This document shows, piece after piece, positions 34,598 to 42,635 of a stretch of 42,635 nucleotides of DNA; position 1 is the first letter of the stretch, and the number at the start of each line of letters is the position of its first letter. The notes below the pieces were generated by a model. It did no database searches. It worked only from the letters and a program-made list of their open reading frames with translations, and had not been told where the DNA came from. The translations under genes and the position numbers were made by a program. Source of the DNA: Spirulinaceae cyanobacterium SM2_1_0 (GTDB lineage Bacteria; Cyanobacteriota; Cyanobacteriia; Cyanobacteriales; Spirulinaceae); assembly GCA_012031265.1 (NCBI GenBank), contig JAAUTY010000044.1, forward strand, positions 1-42,635, written 5' to 3'.

Positions 34598-35995
34598 TTA
34601 ACTCGCCTCGCCACCAACGACGACCTCCCGTAGGCGCAGGCTCGGCCCGCCACAGCCCACCGGCAAGCCGCTCTGACCGCCTTTGCCACAGCCTCCCGAC
34701 TCATCCCAGTAAAAATCGTCGCCAATCGCCTCAATATTCGCCAGCGTCTTGAAAACATTGCCGGAGAGCGTCACATCCCGTACCGGCTCCGCCAACTGAC
34801 CGTCGCGAATCATCCAAGCCTCTCCGGCGCTGAAGGTGAACATCTCGCCATTGGTCATGCCGCCTAGCCAGTTGCGGGCGTAGAGGCCGGTTTTTACCTC
34901 GCTGTAGAGATCGGCAACCGGCGTCGTGCCGCGCTCGATCCAGGTATTGGTCATCCGCACCAGTGGCGAATAGTGGTAGTTGAGACAGCGGGCATTACCA
35001 GTCGGCGACTCGCCCAAGCGTCCAGCCGTCTCGCGCGAGTGGAGGCGGCCGACGAGTTCACCATCACGGATGAGCTGCGTTGTGGTCGCAGGCGTGCCCT
35101 CGTCGTCGTAGAAATAACTGCCACGATGCCCAGTCGGGGCAGCACCGTCAAAGATTTGCAGATCGCTGGGCCCAAAGCGGCGGCCGAGGGTCATCACTTC
35201 CAGCAAGTCGGGATTTTCATACGCCATATCCGCTTCTGACAGGTGACCAAAGGCCTCGTGGACGAAGAGGCCGGTGAGAATCGGGTCGATGACCACGGTG
35301 TAGGTATCGCCTTTGACTGGGGGTAGGGTGAGAGCGGCGATCGCCCGCTGTGCCGCTCCCTGAACCTGGGCGTCGAGAGCGAGCATATCCTCGTAGGCGC
35401 GCCGCGAACCCGTCGTCTCGCGGCCGGTCTGCACCTTGTCGCCGGAGCGCGCCGTAGCTGAGAAGCGCATTTCCAAATCGCTCCAGGACTGCTCCAGCAG
35501 CGTACCGTCGGAGGTGGCGAGCAGAATGTGCTGGGTACTGTCGCCGTAGCGAACGGTGGTGGTGGCGATCGCCTCCCCGGCGCTGCGGAGAATTTCGTTG
35601 TAGCGATCACACAGTTCCTTTTTCGCCGCCAGCGGCACCAGGCGCGGATCGCGGCCGGTCAGCGGCAGACTACAGACGGCTTGCACTGGTTCCACTGGCG
35701 CGAGTTCCGTTTCGTCGTCACCCACGAGTCGCGCTGCCTGCACCGCTGTTTCAATTTGACTTGCCAGCGTCTCGAGGCGATTGAAGCTGGCAAAGCCCCA
35801 ACCACCCTTATGACAAGCTCGTACCTGACCACCGAGGGATAAGCTCTCGCTCAGGGTCTCGACGCGATCACCACGTAGCAAGATATTGGTGCTCTCGGAG
35901 CGTTCGAGGCGAATGGCGAGAAAATCGACGCGATCGCGGTAACGGGCGATCAGGTCAGTGACGGGATTGCGGTACTCCGCGAAGGCTGAGGACAT
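34598..35995 (-). CDS. tldD: TldD/PmbA-family metallopeptidase, TldD type
   Basis: 465 residues. The zinc site HEAFGH lies near residue 245, in VVIDPILTGLFVHEAFGH, with the conserved EADMAYENPDLL after it. Downstream are GHRGSYFYDDEGTPATTTQL, GNARCLNYHYSPLVRMTNT and GEMFTFSAGEAWMIRDGQ, all typical TldD blocks, and the end SGGCGKGGQSGLPVGCGGPS is the TldD C-terminus. TldD works with TldE as a cytosolic peptidase that trims unfolded peptides or modified precursor peptides. No tldE partner is adjacent. The N-terminus MSSAFAEYRNPVTDLIARYR is as expected. It is followed by the WD40 gene on the same strand; nothing in the sequence shows a functional tie. Confidence 0.93.
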   Translation of the reverse strand: MSSAFAEYRNPVTDLIARYRDRVDFLAIRLERSESTNILLRGDRVETLSESLSLGGQVRACHKGGWGFASFNRLETLASQIETAVQAARLVGDDETELAPVEPVQAVCSLPLTGRDPRLVPLAAKKELCDRYNEILRSAGEAIATTTVRYGDSTQHILLATSDGTLLEQSWSDLEMRFSATARSGDKVQTGRETTGSRRAYEDMLALDAQVQGAAQRAIAALTLPPVKGDTYTVVIDPILTGLFVHEAFGHLSEADMAYENPDLLEVMTLGRRFGPSDLQIFDGAAPTGHRGSYFYDDEGTPATTTQLIRDGELVGRLHSRETAGRLGESPTGNARCLNYHYSPLVRMTNTWIERGTTPVADLYSEVKTGLYARNWLGGMTNGEMFTFSAGEAWMIRDGQLAEPVRDVTLSGNVFKTLANIEAIGDDFYWDESGGCGKGGQSGLPVGCGGPSLRLREVVVGGEAS

Positions 35996-36158
35996 CAGTA
36001 GAATGCACCGCTAACGTTGGTTGCCTTCTATTGTGCATCAGTTTCGCCGACCGCGTGCTCGGTTGGTGACCACTCGCCAGGTATCCCCGCCGTCGCTGCC
36101 ACCCCCTTTGCCTTTGCTGCATTGGGGACAGGCAGCAAGCCTGCACCGCCGCTCCGTC

Positions 36159-36864
36159 TCACAACCAACTGCCCACCAGCATGAAGGCTGCTCAGAAATA
36201 GGGATGACGATAAGACTCGCTGTGGAGCAATGCCAATTGGGCTTGGCGGAGAGCATTTGCCCGATTGCTTGTGCCACTGACTAATTGCTCGTAGAAGCCA
36301 ATCATCAGGTCAGCGGTCGAGCGGTCATTCACCGACCACAGACTGGCCAGAGTGCTGCGCGCTCCGGAGCGGATCGCAAGGCCTGCCAAGCTGAGGGCAG
36401 CCCGTTCATCGCCGGAAGCCGTTTGACAGGCACTCACCAGTAGCTCTAAGGGCACATCATTCATCATGGGTCACCTCACGGTTGCGGAGCGCGCTCGCCA
36501 GGGTTTCGACATCGATCAGTTGCCGATCGATGACCGCAATAAGATTTTTGACAGTCTCTTGACCCTGCAACTCGCGGGCAAGATCTAGTTGATTGAGTTG
36601 TGCGTTCAGTTGGGCGATCGCGATCTCCGGGATCGCCGCTGGTTGCTGGGCGATCGCCAGACTGCGCTCTAGGAGCATTTGTGATCGTGGCAGGGCGTCA
36701 CGCGCTTGTAGCGCCAGACCGAGATAGTAGAGTCCAGCCGCTTGCAGGCGCACGGGCAGGTGTGACACGAGCGCGTCTAGCTCGCGCGCGCAGTCAGTGT
36801 CATCCAGAAGGTTAGCCTCTGCTAAATCGCTGTAACTGTATTGTGACCAGCCCAAAGCTTGCAC
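36159..36864 (-). pseudogene. Decayed TPR-CHAT domain protease-like gene
   Basis: Two overlapping frames on the minus strand form one broken gene. The first (36864-36457) is helical and TPR-like (AAGLYYLGLALQARDALPRS, LLERSLAIAQQP) and ends EVTHDE. The second (36467-36192) is the C-terminal end of a CHAT domain: LELLVSACQTASGD keeps the catalytic Cys motif, followed by LAGLAIRSGARSTLASLW and ALRQAQLALLHSE, YRHPYF. The region between them, which should hold most of CHAT including the catalytic His, is missing. After YRHPYF a TGA (36192-36194) stands where CHAT proteins have Trp; reading on gives AAFMLVGSWL and then a stop at 36159-36161. The 5' end also follows an in-frame TAG. So deletion, frameshift and a nonsense change are all visible. 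Confidence 0.8.
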
Positions 36865-37018
36865 AACTTGCTAACAAGCGACGTTGTAAGCGCCCTGGAA
36901 GTGCAGTCGGGTATCCACGTTGAATCGCGGTCGCTAGCAATAGGGTGCAAAATCGACGCCAGTGGAGTCGTGGCATGAGTTTCGAGGAGCGGCGGAACTT
37001 TTTGGAAACGGCTTTACT

Positions 37019-37402
37019 TTAGTTGAGTTCCAGGGTCAAATTGGGCATGAGACGCTGAAGGTTTTTTAAGGATTTCCCCTGCCAGGGAATGCTCGACGAG
37101 CCTCTGACAACAATGTTGCTGGTCTCGCGTTTTCGCATGGCGATCGCAAACTTCGAGAGCATACTAATGCCTGAACTGTTGAGGAATTCAAGCTGCCGTA
37201 GATCTAGCACGATGGTCGGTGGTTCCGCCGCCGCCACTGCATTGAGGAGATCGACAATCGGCTGATATTCAGTAGGACTACTGAGACGCAACGAACCGGT
37301 CAGCCTCACCGTCGCGTTTTCGGCATCGTAGCTCGCTTGATAGTTTTCGCCTTGGATCACTTCCATATTTACATTCATTGGTTGGTCTAGAGTAGCTGCC
37401 AT
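37019..37402 (-). CDS. STAS-domain regulator of the slr1659 type
   Basis: 127 residues. The core IVLDLRQLEFLNSSGISMLS is an STAS (anti-sigma factor antagonist) motif, in which the Ser of NSSGI is the usual phosphorylation site. The preceding block ATVRLTGSLRLSSPTEYQPI and a C-terminal SSSIPWQGKSLKNLQRLMP match what I remember of the cyanobacterial slr1659 family. The protein should be cytosolic and act in a partner-switching circuit with the ATPase-like gene upstream (start 38045), whose stop is 40 bases away on the same strand. The order kinase-like then STAS supports an operon. The target (sigma factor or enzyme) is unknown. Confidence 0.8.
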   Translation of the reverse strand: MAATLDQPMNVNMEVIQGENYQASYDAENATVRLTGSLRLSSPTEYQPIVDLLNAVAAAEPPTIVLDLRQLEFLNSSGISMLSKFAIAMRKRETSNIVVRGSSSIPWQGKSLKNLQRLMPNLTLELN

Positions 37403-37442
37403 CTCAGGGAGTGTTGGTAGGGGGTCAATTGAGGAGAATTGA

Positions 37443-38045
37443 CTAGACTGGTAACTGAACCATTGTGGTTACGGCGATCGCCGTTGGCTCATTCTCGACG
37501 GCATCAAATTTCCAACCAAGCTTAGCTTCATAATCAGTTCGCATCGTCAGCAGCCCCAAGCCAGCCGATCCAGCCTCAATGCTTTCAGCCGTCAACTCAA
37601 GCTGACGCATATACAGTTCATCGGGATCGGATGCCAAAAACTCCTGGACATAAGCCTTAAACCGAGTAAACGTCTCTAAAGAGATGCTATTAGTCGCGAC
37701 TAAAACAATGGTATGCTCGGCATCGTTGATGAGGTGCATCCCAAACCGGATCGAATACCGTACTGTCTCGTCGTTAAACTTCATAGCATTTTCCAGTAAT
37801 TCATTGGCAATGTAGCTGACCGCACTCTTGATTTCCGCTTGCCGAGCTTGGGCTTGAGAATCAGTCTCGCTGGCGGAGAAAAAAGTCGCCAGATAATCGG
37901 CAACAAAGTCCGCCGACAGGCCGTTGTTGCGCCAGCGTTGCTGGATCGGGATCGAACTGGGTGAGAAACCCAAAATCAAAAACTCGTGATCGGTGGGTAG
38001 ATTTTCGCGAAAGTCACCGAATATCTGCGCCATTGCTGCCTTCAT
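37443..38045 (-). CDS. HATPase-like anti-sigma regulator of the slr1658 type
   Basis: 200 residues. The N-box YIANELLENAMKFNDE (about residues 78-93) is that of GHKL ATPases as in SpoIIAB/RsbW-type anti-sigma kinases. The ATP-lid region includes AGSAGLGLLTMRTDYEA, with a G-x-G-L-G-L glycine box. The protein starts MKAAMAQIFGDFREN; no membrane segment. This is the slr1658 family of cyanobacteria, expected to phosphorylate the STAS partner encoded just downstream. A PP2C/SpoIIE-type phosphatase, often encoded beside such pairs, is not seen here. Confidence 0.8.
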   Translation of the reverse strand: MKAAMAQIFGDFRENLPTDHEFLILGFSPSSIPIQQRWRNNGLSADFVADYLATFFSASETDSQAQARQAEIKSAVSYIANELLENAMKFNDETVRYSIRFGMHLINDAEHTIVLVATNSISLETFTRFKAYVQEFLASDPDELYMRQLELTAESIEAGSAGLGLLTMRTDYEAKLGWKFDAVENEPTAIAVTTMVQLPV

Positions 38046-38426
38046 TTCATCAATAGGAGTGACGCGGGCTGATGGACGGGGCTTGCAGTTCTTGAGAACG
38101 ACAGGTCATTTAGTGGTTGGAGTGGGTCATCGCCCCCCTCAAAAACCACCCCCGGCTGCTCTCGGTTACAAACCCAACGACTCAATGGGTGTGTCATCAG
38201 CCACTTCCCTGCCGACATTTTTCAGTCTACATCCAGCCGCAACAATTAGCCTGCAAGCCATCTCAGCCTACAAGCGAACTCCACTCTGCCGTCATCAATT
38301 TTTGTGAACCCAAGTCCTGCTGCGATCGCTGCTAGCGAGCACATGAACCTTGGCAGCAGGTTGCTGCCAAACCGGATAGAGGTCTTGCTGTTGAGGTTGA
38401 GCATCATAATCTGGATAATCAGTTCG
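38046..38426. other. Spacer between M20 gene and slr1658-type gene
   Basis: 381 bases without a credible gene. It contains a perfect stem-loop TTGGCAGCA (38350-38358) / TGCTGCCAA (38362-38370) with a three-base loop, 57 bases past the M20 stop on the minus strand. No T-tract follows on either strand. It holds the promoter of the slr1658-type gene in its left part, but I see no clear -10/-35 pair. Confidence 0.35.
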
Positions 38427-39611
38427 TTAACCTAGGGAGTGCCGAATCAGCGTTGCAAACAGTTTTACGCCCCGTTCAAGCAGCTCATCCGGAAAATCAT
38501 AATCCGCTTGGTGCAGATGCGGGTGTTGCTCTCCGGCTCCGAGACCCAAGAACGCGCCGGAATAGCGGCGGGTGTATTCACCAAAGTCCTCTGACCAGCG
38601 AAAGGGGGTAGTGAGTTCGTGCTGGTCGTAGTGACAGGCGATCGCCGCTTGTCTGACCTGCTCCACCGCCGCCCGGTGATTGACCGTAGCGGCAAATTCG
38701 TCCGTCCATTCAATTGCCAGTTGTAAACCATCAGCCTGCGCCGCTGTTTGACCGAGGGCGATCGCCCGATCTGTCAGCCGTGCCATATCATCATCCCGGT
38801 AACTCCGCAACGTCGCCATCACCACTGCCTCACCGGGCGCTGTGCCAAACGCCACCTCCCCCAGACGCGCATGAACCACGGTCACTTGCACAAAGTCGCA
38901 GTAATCGGACGCCGTTTGCGGCAACTGAGTCAATTGTGCAATCAGATACGCCACCGCCAGCGCTGGACTGCGACCGCTTTCGGGTTGTGCCGCGTGCGCC
39001 GTCGCGCCCGTCAGCCGCAGGATCAGTCCCTTAGATGCAGCGGCAAAGCTGCCGTGCCGCCAGACGACTTGCCCAAGTGGGAAACCCGGTAGATTGTGCA
39101 AACCAAAGATGACATCAGGAGCGAGTTCCGTAAAGCGAGGATCGGCCAACAGCCAACGCGCCCCACAGCCAATCTCCTCCGCCGGTTGCCAGAGGAGAAC
39201 AACACGACCCCGCGCCGGTCGGCGACGGGCGAGGAGCGCCGCCACACCGCAGAGGATGGTAGCGTGACCGTCGTGACCGCAGAGATGCGCGACATTGGCG
39301 TGACGGGAGCGATGAGGACAGGTGGCAGCTTCCATAATCGGGAGTGCATCGATGTCGCCGCGAATGGCCAGCGTAGGGCCGGGGACGGTACCGTGATAAA
39401 TTGCCGCGAAACCAGTATTGCCGAGGTCGGCGAGGAGGCGATCTGGCGGGTAGCGGCTGAGGAATTGTTGCAAGCGCGCCCCTGTGCCCTGTTCTTGTCC
39501 AGCCAGTTCAGGATACTGGTGGAGGTCGCGACGCAGGGTTTTCAGGGCTTGCAGAAGTTCGGGAGAGGGCAACATTGCAGACATGGGCGGCAGGGAAAAT
39601 GGCTGGGTCAT
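38427..39611 (-). CDS. M20 family amidohydrolase (N-acyl amino acid / hippurate / IAA-amino acid hydrolase type)
   Basis: 394 residues. Metal-binding motifs of M20D amidohydrolases are visible: LAIRGDIDALPI, HLCGHDGHATILCGVAALL, PAEEIGCGARWLL and, near the C-terminus, WSEDFGEYTRRYSGAFLGLG with a following HPHLHQADYDFPDE. The dimerisation (lid) domain lies about residues 190-300 with ATAHAAQPESG. It hydrolyses amide bonds of N-acyl amino acids in the cytosol; the natural substrate is not predictable. The start at 39611 (MTQPFSLPPMSAM) could alternatively be one of the later Met codons. It is divergent from adhE across 230 bases. Confidence 0.9.
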   Translation of the reverse strand: MTQPFSLPPMSAMLPSPELLQALKTLRRDLHQYPELAGQEQGTGARLQQFLSRYPPDRLLADLGNTGFAAIYHGTVPGPTLAIRGDIDALPIMEAATCPHRSRHANVAHLCGHDGHATILCGVAALLARRRPARGRVVLLWQPAEEIGCGARWLLADPRFTELAPDVIFGLHNLPGFPLGQVVWRHGSFAAASKGLILRLTGATAHAAQPESGRSPALAVAYLIAQLTQLPQTASDYCDFVQVTVVHARLGEVAFGTAPGEAVVMATLRSYRDDDMARLTDRAIALGQTAAQADGLQLAIEWTDEFAATVNHRAAVEQVRQAAIACHYDQHELTTPFRWSEDFGEYTRRYSGAFLGLGAGEQHPHLHQADYDFPDELLERGVKLFATLIRHSLG

Positions 39612-39841
39612 GTCTTTCTAGGCTAAGCGATCGCCAATATACGGTTAGTGCAGCAGACCCAACGTTTATCGGCAGAGTCGATTCGGAAGCGTGAACCATC
39701 AAAAACCTAAAATCTTTCTAAAGACATTTATGAAAAGAAGCTTAATCTTAGGTAATTAGCGATCGCGGACTTCCCAGTCACTCCTACAATCAGAAGTAAG
39801 TTACAGAACTTGATGTTACCTGTTATACGGAAGGCTTGCTA

Positions 39842-42508
39842 ATGGTTACTAAAGTTACCAACATTGATGAACTCGAAGCCTTGATTGCCCGCGTCAAGGC
39901 TGCTCAGCAAGCATTTGCGAGCTATTCACAGTCACAAGTAGACTACATTTTCAAAAAAGCGGCGTTGGCGGCTAACGCGGCACGCATTCCCCTCGCAAAG
40001 TCGGCCGTTGCTGAGACCCGCATGGGCGTGATCGAGGACAAAGTGATCAAAAATCACTTCGCTTCAGAAATCATCTACAACAAGTACAAAGGTGACAAAA
40101 CCTGCGGCGTGATCGAGGAAGATAAGTCCTTTGGCTTTCAAAAAATTGCTGAGCCGGTGGGAGTTCTTGCAGGGATCGTACCCACCACCAACCCGACTTC
40201 AACTGCCATCTTCAAAGCGCTGATCGCCCTCAAGACTCGTAACGGCATCATTTTCTCGCCCCACCCGCGCGCTAAGGCCTGCACCATTGATGCCGCTGCC
40301 ATCGTCCTGCAAGCGGCAGTTGAGGCTGGCGCACCCGAAAACATCATCGGCTGGATCGACGAGCCAACCGTACCGCTCTCTCAGGCATTGATGCAGCACC
40401 CGGATATTAAACTCATCCTGGCGACCGGCGGCCCCGGCATGGTCAAGGCCGCTTACTCATCCGGTCGGCCGTCCCTCGGCGTTGGTGCTGGCAACACACC
40501 CGCTCTGATTGACTCCTCGGCGCACGTCAAGATGGCAGTGTCGTCAATCATCCTCAGCAAGACCTTCGACAACGGCACCATCTGCGCCAGCGAACAGTCG
40601 GTGGTGGTTGTGGACGAGGTTTATGACGAGGTTAAGCGCGAGTTTGGCGATCGCGGGGCCTACTTCCTCAACCCGGAAGAAACCGAACGGATGCGCGGCA
40701 AACTGCTCGTCAACGGCCGCCTCAATGGCGAGATCGTCGGTCAGCCGGTGGAGAAGATTGCCGCCATGATCGATGTGACGCTGCCCCCCGACGCTCGCGT
40801 CATCATCGGCGAGGTCGAAACCATCGGCACCGAGGAACCCTTTGCCTACGAAAAACTCTCACCAGTCTTGGCGATGTACCGGGCTAGCGACTACGACGAT
40901 GCTGTCACCAAAGCTTGTCAATTGGTCGAGTTCGGCGGTCGTGGTCACACCGCCTCCCTATACACCAACCCCGGCAATATCGATCACATTCAGGCCTTTG
41001 AAGACCGCGTCCAAGCCTCACGGGTACTGATCAATACACCGTCCTCTCAAGGTGCGATCGGCGACATCTACAACTTCCGGCTTGACCCCTCGCTGACGCT
41101 GGGCTGCGGCACTTGGGGCGGCAACTCGGTGAGCGAAAACGTCGAACCCTACCACCTGCTCAACATCAAGACCGTCGCCGAGCGCCGCGAAAATATGCTC
41201 TGGTTCCGCATCCCGCCGAAGGTCTACTTCAAGTACGGCTCACTACCGGTGGCGATGCGCGAACTCGTAGGCAAAAAACGCGCCTTCATCGTCACAGACA
41301 AGCCGATCTATGAACTCGGCATGACCAAGGATGTCGAAACGGTGCTAGACGAGATCGAAGTCAAGTACGATGTCTTCTACGATGTCGAGCCGGATCCTTC
41401 TCTGGACACGGTACAGCGCGGCCTGGAGCTAATGAACACCTTCGAGCCGGATGTGATCATCGCCGTCGGCGGCGGCTCACCCATGGATGCCGCCAAGATC
41501 ATGTGGCTGATGTACGAGCACCCCGAAATCGAGTTCGAGGGCTTGGCAATGCGCTTCATGGATATCCGCAAGCGCGTCTACGAGCTACCGCCGCTGGGTG
41601 AGAAGGCGATGATGGTCGCCGTACCGACGACTTCGGGCACAGGGTCAGAAGTGACGCCCTTTGCCGTGGTCACCGACCGTCGCAATGGCATCAAGTACCC
41701 ATTGGCAGACTACGCGCTGACGCCGAATATGGCGATCGTCGATCCGCAGTTGACGCTGCATATGCCTAAGAGCCTGACCGCTTTCGGGGGTATCGATGCG
41801 CTGACCCACGCAATGGAGGCCTACGTCTCGGTACTCGCCTCCGAGTACACCAATGGTCTTGCCCTGGAAGCAATTCGCCTGCTGTTTAAATACCTGCCCC
41901 GCGCCTATGAAAATGGTGCCGACGATCCGAAGGCACGCGAAAAAGTTCACTACGCGGCGACGATGGCAGGGATGGCCTTTGCCAATGCCTTCCTCGGCGT
42001 CTGCCACTCGATCGCGCACCAGTTGGGCGCGACCTTCCACATCCCGCACGGTCTGGCGAATGCGCTGATGATCTCCCATGTCATCCGCTACAACGCCACC
42101 GACGTGCCGTTTAAGCAAGCGACTTTCTCGCAGTACAAGTACCCGAATGCGAAGTGGCGCTACTCGCGCGTCGCCGACTATCTGGGCTTGGGCGGCGAGA
42201 CAGAGGACGAAAAGGTGACGCTCCTGATCGCGGCGGTCGAAGATCTCAAAGCGCGGGTGAACATTCCCGGCAGCATGAAGGAATGGCTCAAGCAGGATGA
42301 GAGCATCTTCTACGCCCAGGTTGACCAAGTGGCTGATCAGGCCTTCGACGACCAATGCACGGGGGCCAATCCGCGCTATCCGCTGATCAGCGACCTGCGG
42401 CAGTTGATCATCGATGCTTATGAAGGCAAGTCACCACTGGATGGCAGTATGCCCGCCTCTAGCAATGGTCATCAGCCGGACGCGAAGCCCGAACCAGCAT
42501 TAGCCTAG
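39842..42508 (+). CDS. adhE: Bifunctional acetaldehyde-CoA / alcohol dehydrogenase
   Basis: 888 residues from ATG 39842 (MVTKVTNIDELEAL), with GGAAGG at 39829-39834; a TTG two codons upstream is unlikely. The N-terminal half is a CoA-acylating aldehyde dehydrogenase with PTTNPTSTAIFKALIALKTR and the catalytic Cys248 in GTICASEQS. The C-terminal half (from about residue 450) is an iron-dependent alcohol dehydrogenase with GGGSPMDAAKIMW, PTTSGTGSEVTPFAV, iron-ligand regions HAMEAYVS and FLGVCHSIAHQLGATFHIPHG read in sections. It reduces acetyl-CoA to ethanol with two NADH, regenerating NAD+ in dark anoxia, and forms spirosomes in other bacteria. Both halves keep their active-site residues. A short Ser/Pro/Ala-rich tail is extra. 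Confidence 0.96.
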   Translation: MVTKVTNIDELEALIARVKAAQQAFASYSQSQVDYIFKKAALAANAARIPLAKSAVAETRMGVIEDKVIKNHFASEIIYNKYKGDKTCGVIEEDKSFGFQKIAEPVGVLAGIVPTTNPTSTAIFKALIALKTRNGIIFSPHPRAKACTIDAAAIVLQAAVEAGAPENIIGWIDEPTVPLSQALMQHPDIKLILATGGPGMVKAAYSSGRPSLGVGAGNTPALIDSSAHVKMAVSSIILSKTFDNGTICASEQSVVVVDEVYDEVKREFGDRGAYFLNPEETERMRGKLLVNGRLNGEIVGQPVEKIAAMIDVTLPPDARVIIGEVETIGTEEPFAYEKLSPVLAMYRASDYDDAVTKACQLVEFGGRGHTASLYTNPGNIDHIQAFEDRVQASRVLINTPSSQGAIGDIYNFRLDPSLTLGCGTWGGNSVSENVEPYHLLNIKTVAERRENMLWFRIPPKVYFKYGSLPVAMRELVGKKRAFIVTDKPIYELGMTKDVETVLDEIEVKYDVFYDVEPDPSLDTVQRGLELMNTFEPDVIIAVGGGSPMDAAKIMWLMYEHPEIEFEGLAMRFMDIRKRVYELPPLGEKAMMVAVPTTSGTGSEVTPFAVVTDRRNGIKYPLADYALTPNMAIVDPQLTLHMPKSLTAFGGIDALTHAMEAYVSVLASEYTNGLALEAIRLLFKYLPRAYENGADDPKAREKVHYAATMAGMAFANAFLGVCHSIAHQLGATFHIPHGLANALMISHVIRYNATDVPFKQATFSQYKYPNAKWRYSRVADYLGLGGETEDEKVTLLIAAVEDLKARVNIPGSMKEWLKQDESIFYAQVDQVADQAFDDQCTGANPRYPLISDLRQLIIDAYEGKSPLDGSMPASSNGHQPDAKPEPALA

Positions 42509-42551
42509 TGGTGCGTCAAGCCCAATTTGCCGGCTGCTCAACTTGGCATCC

Positions 42552-42635
42552 CGTCGCCCTCATCCCCCGGCCCCTTCTCCCAATCCTGGGCGAAGGGGAG
42601 TTGGAAGCCCCTCTCCCAATTTGGAGAGGGGTTGG
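42552..42635. repeat. Palindromic intergenic repeat after adhE
   Basis: Two GC-rich hairpins in tandem. The first has arms CCCCTTCTCCCA (42571-42582) and TGGGCGAAGGGG (42587-42598), with one mismatch; the second has perfect arms CCCCTCTCC (42608-42616) and GGAGAGGGG (42623-42631). The phrase CCCCTTCTCCCAATCCTGGG is of a kind I know as dispersed in many cyanobacterial genomes, so this is probably one copy of a repeat family cut by the window end. It could also end adhE transcription. Confidence 0.65.

Noticed and set aside
39612-39841. Possible Rex operator upstream of adhE
   Set aside because: No TTGTGA/TCACAA inverted repeat is present; only weak AT-rich symmetry (TCTTTCTAAAGA).
1-42635. 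CRISPR arrays, tRNA or rRNA genes, insertion sequences
   Set aside because: Spacers were read on both strands; no regularly spaced repeats, cloverleaf-like sequence, rRNA blocks or transposase motifs were seen.

Overview
The window comes from a GC-rich cyanobacterium. It encodes PSI subunit PsaE, PSII extrinsic protein PsbO, NDH-1 subunit NdhD, a group 3 SigF-type sigma factor and several families found mainly in cyanobacteria (DUF1815, DUF751, DUF6391, DUF1868, slr1658/slr1659-type regulators). The octamer GCGATCGC (HIP1), typical of many cyanobacterial chromosomes, occurs again and again in genes and spacers. I do not assign a genus. No rRNA, tRNA, insertion sequence, prophage or CRISPR array was seen; this reads as core chromosome with a few atypical islands.

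Layout. 1-8.3 kb: a truncated Ser/Thr kinase at the window edge, a DHH-CBS-nucleotidyltransferase tRNA-end enzyme, a Tat-type Rieske lipoprotein overlapping an S4 RNA-binding protein, a GT2 glycosyltransferase of lower GC, an S9 peptidase and DUF1815. 8.7-15.1 kb: ndhD, a small candidate Psb35 membrane protein, a TPR protein, holA, a 2H-phosphoesterase-like DUF1868 protein, psaE-mutM in tight tandem and DUF6391. 15.2-23.4 kb: sterol desaturase/SDR fusion, a membrane GT2, an intracellular-type alpha-amylase, divergent Fut-type iron ABC transporter genes (ATPase and fused permease) and DUF751. 23.5-29.9 kb: rbfA, an unrecognised small gene, psbO, sigF, a PilP-like proline-rich protein, ygfZ and a PEP-CTERM exported protein with a strong terminator. 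30.3-39.6 kb, all minus strand: a giant pseudo-receiver/acidic-linker/WD40 protein, tldD, a decayed CHAT-domain gene, an STAS plus anti-sigma-kinase-like pair and an M20 amidohydrolase. 39.8-42.5 kb: adhE, followed by a palindromic repeat element.

How the genes fit together. Photosynthesis and electron transport (ndhD, candidate psb35, psaE, psbO, Fut iron uptake, Rieske, ygfZ for Fe-S maintenance) are mixed with carbon storage and fermentation (alpha-amylase, AdhE) and signalling (kinase, SigF, slr1658/1659 pair, pseudo-receiver WD40). The most unusual items are the 1369-residue pseudo-receiver/WD40 scaffold, the CHAT pseudogene with a deletion, a frameshift and a Trp-to-stop change, the orphan PilP-like protein next to sigF, a 14-bp perfect palindrome beside a TATAAT box upstream of the Rieske-S4 pair, 34-bp-period direct repeats ahead of DUF6391, and a chain of mini-ORFs running into the ndhD start.
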